From positions 1 through 5,280 of the forward strand of contig JAEZZU010000286.1 in the NCBI GenBank assembly GCA_023418355.1: a stretch of 5,280 nucleotides of DNA. The letters are read 5' to 3'. The notes under the pieces were generated by a model, which was given only the letters and a program-made list of their open reading frames with translations, ran no database searches and was not told the origin of the DNA. Of the stretch, positions 1 to 5,280 are shown piece by piece (within the stretch, counting starts at the first letter, position 1; the number at the start of each line of letters is the position of its first letter). The translations under genes and the position numbers were made by a program. This stretch comes from Pseudomonadota bacterium (GTDB lineage Bacteria; Pseudomonadota; Gammaproteobacteria; Burkholderiales; Burkholderiaceae_C).

Positions 1-2177
<2,177 letters not shown>

Positions 2178-2180
<3 letters not shown>

Positions 2181-2186
2181 TATGCT
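2178..2186 (+). promoter_or_regulatory. Possible extended -10 element for galU overlapping the valS stop
   Basis: TGATATGCT matches the extended -10 pattern TGN-TATNNT (hexamer TATGCT, 4 of 6 to consensus). It lies about 70 bases before galU and overlaps the valS stop codon. No convincing -35 hexamer stands 16-18 bases upstream, which extended -10 promoters can tolerate. If used, the galU transcript would begin near 2193 and carry the 2201-2228 hairpin in its leader. This is pattern matching only and could be chance. Confidence 0.2.
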
Positions 2187-2200
2187 TTGAGGTGAGTAAC

Positions 2201-2228
2201 AAAAGGCGCAGTTCTCTGCGCCTTTTTT
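2201..2228 (+). terminator. Rho-independent terminator after valS
   Basis: A perfect 11-bp stem, AAAAGGCGCAG (2201-2211) with CTGCGCCTTTT (2216-2226), closes a four-base loop TTCT and is followed by further T residues to 2228. It starts 20 bases after the valS stop codon. The A-tract on the left arm could make it work on the minus strand too, but no minus-strand gene ends here. It stands between two co-directional genes, only 26 bases before the galU start. Confidence 0.9.
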
Positions 2229-2240
2229 CCAATCAAAAAT

Positions 2241-2247
2241 AAGAGAG
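2241..2247 (+). promoter_or_regulatory. galU ribosome binding site
   Basis: The purine run AAGAGAG lies 7 bases before the ATG at 2255. It supports that ATG, which is also where GalU-type sequence begins. Confidence 0.6.
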
Positions 2248-2254
2248 ATTTCTC

Positions 2255-3142
2255 ATGTCCAACCAAACCCAAGTGCGCAAAGCTGTATTCCCTGTTGCCG
2301 GTCTGGGCACCCGCTTTTTGCCTGCTACCAAAGCCTCCCCCAAAGAAATGCTGCCCGTGGTGGACAAGCCGCTGATCCAGTACGCCGTCGAAGAGGCGTA
2401 TGAGGCCGGCATTCGCGACATGATCTTTGTCACTGGCCGCAGCAAGCGCGCCATCGAAGACCATTTCGACACGGCCTACGAACTCGAAAACGAACTGGAA
2501 CGCGCAGGCAAGCACGCCATGCTGGACCTGGTGCGCAGCATTGCCCCAGCGGACATGAACTGCCTGTTTGTGCGCCAGCCCCGCTCCTTGGGTCTGGGCC
2601 ATGCCGTGCTGTGCGCCGAGCCTCTGGTAGGCAACGAAGCTTTTGCGGTGATCCTGGCTGACGACCTGATGCGCGGTGAACAAGGCGGCCCCGGTGTGAT
2701 GGCACAGATGACCGAAGCCTTTGCCAAGCAAGGCCGCTCACTGCTGGCCGTGCAGGAAGTGCCGCTGGAGCACACCAAGCGCTATGGCATCGTCAAGGGC
2801 GAGCCTGCTGGCGGCCCCCTGATGCGTATCGACCAGATCGTGGAAAAGCCAGCCCCTGAAGTGGCGCCTTCGCGCATGGGCGTGGCAGGCCGCTACGTGC
2901 TGACACCCCGCATCTTTGATGAAATCCGCAACCAGCCTAAGGGCGTGGGTGGCGAGATTCAGCTGACCGATGCCATTGAGCGCCTGATGCAGCATGAAGC
3001 CGTGTACGCCTTCCAGTACAGCGGCAAGCGCTATGACTGCGGCAGCAAGGAAGGTTTCCTGGAAGCCACGGTAGAGCTGGCTTTGCAGCACCCCGATGTG
3101 GGCGCGCATTTCCGCGACTATCTCAAAAATCTGAGCATCTAA
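2255..3142 (+). CDS. galU: UTP-glucose-1-phosphate uridylyltransferase (UDP-glucose pyrophosphorylase)
   Basis: Makes UDP-glucose and pyrophosphate from UTP and glucose-1-phosphate in the cytoplasm. UDP-glucose feeds lipopolysaccharide core and exopolysaccharide synthesis, galactose metabolism and UDP-glucuronate. The 295-residue product has the usual GalU length. Visible motifs: the nucleotide-binding signature GLGTRFLPATKASPKEMLP at residues 16-34 with the family's conserved lysine K26; the ILADD strand at 133-137, with acidic residues near the metal and nucleotide site; VEKP at 196-199 with K198, the sugar-phosphate contact region; GEIQLTDA at 233-240; and YDCGSK at 260-265, a GalU hallmark. 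The last separates it from related glucose-1-phosphate thymidylyltransferases. The start has a fair ribosome site 7 bases upstream. The gene is flanked by terminators on both sides, so it is probably transcribed alone or by read-through from valS. Nothing looks broken. Confidence 0.97.
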   Translation: MSNQTQVRKAVFPVAGLGTRFLPATKASPKEMLPVVDKPLIQYAVEEAYEAGIRDMIFVTGRSKRAIEDHFDTAYELENELERAGKHAMLDLVRSIAPADMNCLFVRQPRSLGLGHAVLCAEPLVGNEAFAVILADDLMRGEQGGPGVMAQMTEAFAKQGRSLLAVQEVPLEHTKRYGIVKGEPAGGPLMRIDQIVEKPAPEVAPSRMGVAGRYVLTPRIFDEIRNQPKGVGGEIQLTDAIERLMQHEAVYAFQYSGKRYDCGSKEGFLEATVELALQHPDVGAHFRDYLKNLSI

Positions 3143-3169
3143 CGCCTGATTTTCAAGCACTTCCAATAC

Positions 3170-3195
3170 AAAAGGCCTGCAAATGCAGGCCTTTT
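3170..3195. terminator. Bidirectional terminator between convergent galU and tusA-like gene
   Basis: A perfect 11-bp stem, AAAAGGCCTGC (3170-3180) with GCAGGCCTTTT (3185-3195), encloses the loop AAAT. The A-tract and T-tract arms give a U-rich tail in either direction. It lies 27 bases after the galU stop and 21 bases beyond the minus-strand stop at 3217, so it can serve both genes. Confidence 0.88.
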
Positions 3196-3216
3196 GCGCG
3201 TTGGCAGCTCCTGTTT

Positions 3217-3444
3217 TTAACGGCGGCGCAGAATGTGGATGAACTCCGCACCCACGGTTTCCTGCTGCACCAGCTCATTGCCTGTCTGCTTGGCAAAGGC
3301 CTGAAAGTCCTTGAGCGAGCCCGTGTCGGTCGCCACCACCTTGAGCAACTGGCCGCTGCTCATTTCCGCCAGGGCCTTCTTGGCCTTGAGGATGGGCAGG
3401 GGGCAATTCAAACCGCGGGTATCAATTTCCTTGTGGATTTCCAT
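3217..3444 (-). CDS. TusA/SirA-family sulfur carrier protein
   Basis: Small cytoplasmic protein of 75 residues, the normal size for the TusA (SirA/YhhP) family. In E. coli, TusA takes persulfide sulfur from the cysteine desulfurase IscS and passes it towards tRNA 2-thiouridine synthesis; related members serve other sulfur-transfer routes. The family motif is plain: DTRGLNCPLPILKAKKAL (residues 8-25), in which C14 of the C-P-L-P motif is the expected sulfur acceptor. A GEL-type C-terminal half follows and the chain ends in three arginines. I chose the ATG at 3444 over an in-frame ATG at 3471. The former has GAAGGAA 8 bases upstream and begins right before the conserved domain, while the latter has no ribosome site and overlaps a possible -10 box. 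It follows the Nudix gene by 88 bases. Family is secure; whether it is the true TusA orthologue or a paralogue cannot be told here, so I give no symbol. Confidence 0.93.
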   Translation of the reverse strand: MEIHKEIDTRGLNCPLPILKAKKALAEMSSGQLLKVVATDTGSLKDFQAFAKQTGNELVQQETVGAEFIHILRRR

Positions 3445-3452
3445 GACAAGTG

Positions 3453-3459
3453 TTCCTTC
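3453..3459 (-). promoter_or_regulatory. Ribosome binding site deciding the tusA-like start
   Basis: On the minus strand GAAGGAA sits 8 bases before the ATG at 3444. It is a strong match to the anti-Shine-Dalgarno sequence and selects this start over the longer frame beginning at 3471. Confidence 0.75.
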
Positions 3460-3469
3460 TCTGGCACAC

Positions 3470-3475
3470 ATTGTA
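3470..3475 (-). promoter_or_regulatory. Possible -10 box of the tusA-like gene
   Basis: Minus-strand TACAAT (5 of 6 to TATAAT) lies about 25 bases before the start codon, which would give a leader of roughly 20 bases holding the ribosome site. No good -35 is seen 16-18 bases upstream. The gene could equally be read from a Nudix transcript, since I see no terminator in the 88-base gap between them. Confidence 0.3.
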
Positions 3476-3532
3476 GGGAGCTAAGCCCAGCATGCTCTGC
3501 TGCCCGTACGACATGTATCTGGCCAGCAAGGT

Positions 3533-4144
3533 TTAGAGCGCAGGCGGCAACACAAAGCGCCCATCATCGGGCCAGTATTGCGGCGGCCATTTCTGCGGAT
3601 CAGGCTCTGGCGACTGGTTGGGTCTGAAAGCGCCAAACTGCGGCTCCAGCCCCTTGCTGCGAATCCAGTGGGCCAGCGCATAGCCTGTGCCTGAAGGCCA
3701 GCAGCGCGCCTCCTGGGCCGTCTTCCACTGGTACTCCACCAGCTCCGGCGACAGGCGCACCTCGCCCTCCACACGCACGTGGTAGGCAATCAGCACCTGG
3801 TTCATGCGCAAAAACTCCCAGGCCCCGAGAATGCGCAGTGCCTTCACGCGCAGGCCCGTTTCCTCCAGCACCTCGCGGCAGATTCCGGCCTCGGGCGACT
3901 CCCCCGCCTCCATGAACCCCGTGATCAGGCCAAACATGCCTTCCTGCCACAGCGCATTGCGCGCCAGCAGGACCTGACCGTCATCGTTTTCCACCACGGC
4001 CGCCAGCACGGGCGTGGGGTTGCCCCAGTGCGTCCAGTCGCAGGCCGGGCAACGCAGACGCTCCTTCATTCCACTGTCTTCCTGCTGCGCCCTCCACTGC
4101 AGCGGCGTGGCACAGCTGGGGCAAAAACGCATTTCATGGCTCAT
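3533..4144 (-). CDS. Zinc-ribbon Nudix hydrolase, substrate unknown
   Basis: Predicted cytoplasmic pyrophosphohydrolase of 203 residues that would cleave a nucleoside diphosphate linked to another group. An N-terminal zinc ribbon is formed by C8-P-S-C11 and C32-P-A-C35. The Nudix fold follows from about residue 43, with a complete Nudix box at 76-98 fitting G-x5-E-x7-RE-V-x-EE-x-G-L, including the metal-binding glutamates E91, E94 and E95. The tail (about 168-203) is rich in proline and tryptophan and probably partly unstructured. The ribbon-plus-Nudix layout resembles NudC (NADH pyrophosphatase/RNA deNADding enzyme), but the SQPWPFP signature of NudC after the box is absent; GAWEFLRMNQ occupies that region. 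I therefore leave the substrate open. The start has AAGGAAAGG 6 bases upstream. It lies 76 bases after cysM, beyond a terminator, and no clear promoter of its own is visible. Confidence 0.93.
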   Translation of the reverse strand: MSHEMRFCPSCATPLQWRAQQEDSGMKERLRCPACDWTHWGNPTPVLAAVVENDDGQVLLARNALWQEGMFGLITGFMEAGESPEAGICREVLEETGLRVKALRILGAWEFLRMNQVLIAYHVRVEGEVRLSPELVEYQWKTAQEARCWPSGTGYALAHWIRSKGLEPQFGAFRPNQSPEPDPQKWPPQYWPDDGRFVLPPAL

Positions 4145-4150
4145 GGAGCA

Positions 4151-4159
4151 CCTTTCCTT
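4151..4159 (-). promoter_or_regulatory. Ribosome binding site of the Nudix gene
   Basis: Minus-strand AAGGAAAGG ends 6 bases before the ATG at 4144, a strong site that supports this start over the in-frame methionine at residue 5. Confidence 0.75.
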
Positions 4160-4174
4160 GTATGCATGGGCGAT

Positions 4175-4203
4175 AAAAAAGGCCGCAGCAACGCGACCTT
4201 TTT
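4175..4203 (-). terminator. Rho-independent terminator after cysM
   Basis: Read on the minus strand, AAAAAGGTCGC (4203-4193) pairs with GCGGCCTTTTT (4186-4176) around the loop GTTGCT, with T residues running to 4175. One position is a G-U pair on the minus-strand RNA. On plus-strand RNA the same position would be a C-A mismatch, so the hairpin favours minus-strand transcripts. It starts 17 bases after the cysM stop codon. Confidence 0.82.
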
Positions 4204-4220
4204 GTTGAGATGGACCTCAA

Positions 4221-5129
4221 TCAGGCAGGGAATACGCCCGTTGAGAGATAACGGTCACCACGGTCACAGACGATGAACACAATGGTCGCGTTCTGCTCGC
4301 GCTTGGCAATCTCCTGCGCGACCCAGCAAGCACCCGCAGCAGAAATCCCTGCAAAAATGCCTTCTTCACGTGCCATGCGGCGGCACATGTCTTCGGCATC
4401 GTCCTGGCTCACATAGACAAGCTCGTCGACCAGGCTGGCGTCGTAGATCTTGGGCAGGTATTCCTCAGGCCACTTGCGAATGCCGGGAATGCGCGAACCT
4501 TCCGAAGGCTGGGCACCAATGATCTTGACGTTGGGGTTCTTTTCCTTGAGGAACTTGGCCACGCCAGTGATGGTGCCGGTTGTGCCCATGGCGCTGACAA
4601 AGTGCGTCACCTCACCGCCGGTCTGCTCCCAGATCTCGGGGCCCGTGGTTTCATAGTGGGCACGGGGGTTGTCGGCGTTCGCAAACTGGTCCAGCACCAC
4701 GCCCTTACCCTGCGCCACCATCTGGTCGGCCAGGTCACGCGCGTATTCCATGCCACCGCTCTTGGGGGTGAGGATCAGCTCCGCGCCATAGGCCTTCATG
4801 GTCTGGGCACGCTCAATGGACAGGTCCTCGGGCATGATCAGCACCATGCGGTAGCCCTTGATGGCAGCCGCCATGGCCAGCGCAATACCGGTATTGCCCG
4901 ATGTGGCTTCAATCAAGGTGTCGCCAGGCTTGATCTCACCGCGCTCTTCGGCACGCTGAATCATGGACAGTGCAGGACGGTCCTTGACCGAACCAGCCGG
5001 ATTGTTGCCTTCCAGCTTGCCCAACACCACATTACCGCGCTGCGCATTGGCTGCAGCCTCGATACGCTGCAAAGCGACCAGCGGCGTTGATCCGATGGCA
5101 GCTTCAATCGAAGAATATTTTTTTTGCAT
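4221..5129 (-). CDS. cysM: Cysteine synthase B (O-acetylserine sulfhydrylase B)
   Basis: PLP enzyme of fold type II that makes L-cysteine from O-acetylserine and sulfide; CysM-type enzymes can also use thiosulfate to give S-sulfocysteine. The 302-residue length matches the family. Visible motifs: GSTPLV at 13-18; KLEGNNPAGSVKDR at 38-51 with K49 as the PLP Schiff-base lysine; the substrate loop TSGNTG at 76-81; the PLP-phosphate loop GTTGT at 182-186; and QPSEGSRIPGIRKWPEEYLP at 207-226. CDRGDRYLSTGVF at 288-300 points to CysM rather than CysK. The stretch GISAAGA (261-267) stands where E. coli CysM has, from memory, a serine-glycine version. The start is set by homology: no good Shine-Dalgarno is visible (GGG directly abuts the ATG), and codons 2-4 contain a run of eight A. 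It is divergent from tRNA-Leu and followed by a terminator. Confidence 0.96.
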   Translation of the reverse strand: MQKKYSSIEAAIGSTPLVALQRIEAAANAQRGNVVLGKLEGNNPAGSVKDRPALSMIQRAEERGEIKPGDTLIEATSGNTGIALAMAAAIKGYRMVLIMPEDLSIERAQTMKAYGAELILTPKSGGMEYARDLADQMVAQGKGVVLDQFANADNPRAHYETTGPEIWEQTGGEVTHFVSAMGTTGTITGVAKFLKEKNPNVKIIGAQPSEGSRIPGIRKWPEEYLPKIYDASLVDELVYVSQDDAEDMCRRMAREEGIFAGISAAGACWVAQEIAKREQNATIVFIVCDRGDRYLSTGVFPA

Positions 5130-5142
5130 CCCGTAAATGTGC

Positions 5143-5148
5143 CATAAT
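5143..5148 (+). promoter_or_regulatory. Probable -10 box of the tRNA-Leu promoter
   Basis: CATAAT (5 of 6 to consensus) is 20 bases before the mature tRNA end, placing a start near 5155 and a leader of about 14 bases. The stretch just after it (TCCGCCC) is a GC-rich discriminator, as is usual for stable-RNA promoters under stringent control. The -35 position (about 5120-5125) is only a T run, inside a T8 tract that might act as an UP-like element. The element overlaps the cysM leader; on the minus strand the same bases read AATTAT, so a divergent promoter pair is possible. Confidence 0.45.
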
Positions 5149-5168
5149 TCCGCCCACGCACTGATGAC

Positions 5169-5253
5169 GCCCGGGTGGTGGAATTGGTAGACGCAGCGGA
5201 CTCAAAATCCGCCGCCGCAAGGCGTGCCGGTTCGATTCCGGCCCCGGGCACCA
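5169..5253 (+). tRNA. tRNA-Leu (anticodon CAA)
   Basis: A complete 85-base class II tRNA including an encoded CCA. The acceptor stem GCCCGGG (5169-5175) pairs with CCCGGGC (5243-5249), followed by discriminator A at 5250 and CCA at 5251-5253. The anticodon stem GCGGA/TCCGC encloses the loop CTCAAAA, giving anticodon CAA at 5203-5205, which reads UUG. The long variable arm CGCC-GCAA-GGCG (5213-5224) is typical of leucine tRNAs. The T arm is GCCGG-TTCGATT-CCGGC (5226-5242). All stems pair without mismatch. Discriminator A and the long variable arm agree with leucine identity. The 27 bases after it to the window end hold nothing I can identify; tRNA-Leu genes are frequent integration sites, but no integrase or att repeat is visible here. 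Confidence 0.97.
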
Positions 5254-5280
5254 CAGCACAAGTTTGCTAGCGTCGTCATC

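Noticed and set aside
2243..2254. Short GAGA...TCTC inverted repeat over the galU ribosome site
   Set aside because: Only a 4-bp stem with a four-base loop; too weak to suggest a riboswitch or thermosensor.
3445..3471. N-terminal extension of the tusA-like protein from the ATG at 3471
   Set aside because: No ribosome site upstream, the nine extra residues are not part of the family domain, and the ATG overlaps a possible -10 box. The ATG at 3444 has a strong ribosome site.
3489..3496. AGCATGCT palindrome between the Nudix and tusA-like genes
   Set aside because: A single 8-base palindrome with no T-tail or second copy; neither a terminator nor a convincing operator.
4602..5090. Plus-strand open frame of 162 codons opposite cysM
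   Set aside because: Histidine- and leucine-rich shadow antisense to a gene with full family motifs; no independent support.
4961..5254. Minus-strand open frame starting MVPGAGIEPARLAAADFESA
   Set aside because: Its first part is simply the antisense translation of tRNA-Leu, a well-known artefact in genome annotations, and the rest is an out-of-frame shadow of cysM.
5163..5280. Seven-base inverted repeat GATGACG (5163-5169) and CGTCATC (5274-5280) flanking tRNA-Leu
   Set aside because: Short enough to be chance, the second copy touches the window edge, and it is inverted rather than direct, so it is not an attachment-site duplication.

Overview
The window is ordinary core chromosome of a GC-rich Gram-negative bacterium, most likely a betaproteobacterium of the Burkholderiales (Comamonadaceae-like, e.g. 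Comamonas, Delftia or Acidovorax). That placement is an inference from protein style and base composition and was not tested by a search. I see no mobile element, CRISPR array, phage gene or toxin-antitoxin pair, and nothing I would call a new system.

Layout. The plus strand carries the last three quarters of valS (valyl-tRNA synthetase, start outside the window; 1-2180). A strong hairpin terminator follows, then galU (UDP-glucose pyrophosphorylase, 2255-3142). A bidirectional terminator at 3170-3195 separates galU from a convergent minus-strand series. Read in its own direction, that series is cysM (cysteine synthase B, 5129-4221), a terminator, a zinc-ribbon Nudix hydrolase (4144-3533) and a small TusA-family sulfur carrier (3444-3217). 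At the right edge, a complete plus-strand tRNA-Leu with anticodon CAA (5169-5253) is divergent from cysM. About 40 bp lie between the two, and they may share one promoter region.

How the genes relate. valS and tRNA-Leu serve translation. galU supplies UDP-glucose for envelope polysaccharide and sugar-nucleotide metabolism. cysM makes cysteine, and the TusA-like protein belongs to a family that passes on sulfur taken from cysteine, so the minus-strand series has a loose sulfur theme, with an uncharacterised Nudix enzyme in between. A terminator separates cysM from the Nudix gene, so these three genes are not clearly one operon.

The points worth a second look are regulatory. Two hairpin terminators sit between co-directional genes (valS/galU and cysM/Nudix) with little room for a separate promoter downstream. 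cysM starts with almost no Shine-Dalgarno sequence, an A8 run in codons 2-4 and a tiny overlapping upstream frame. The Nudix protein has a complete Nudix box and zinc ribbon but lacks the NudC signature.
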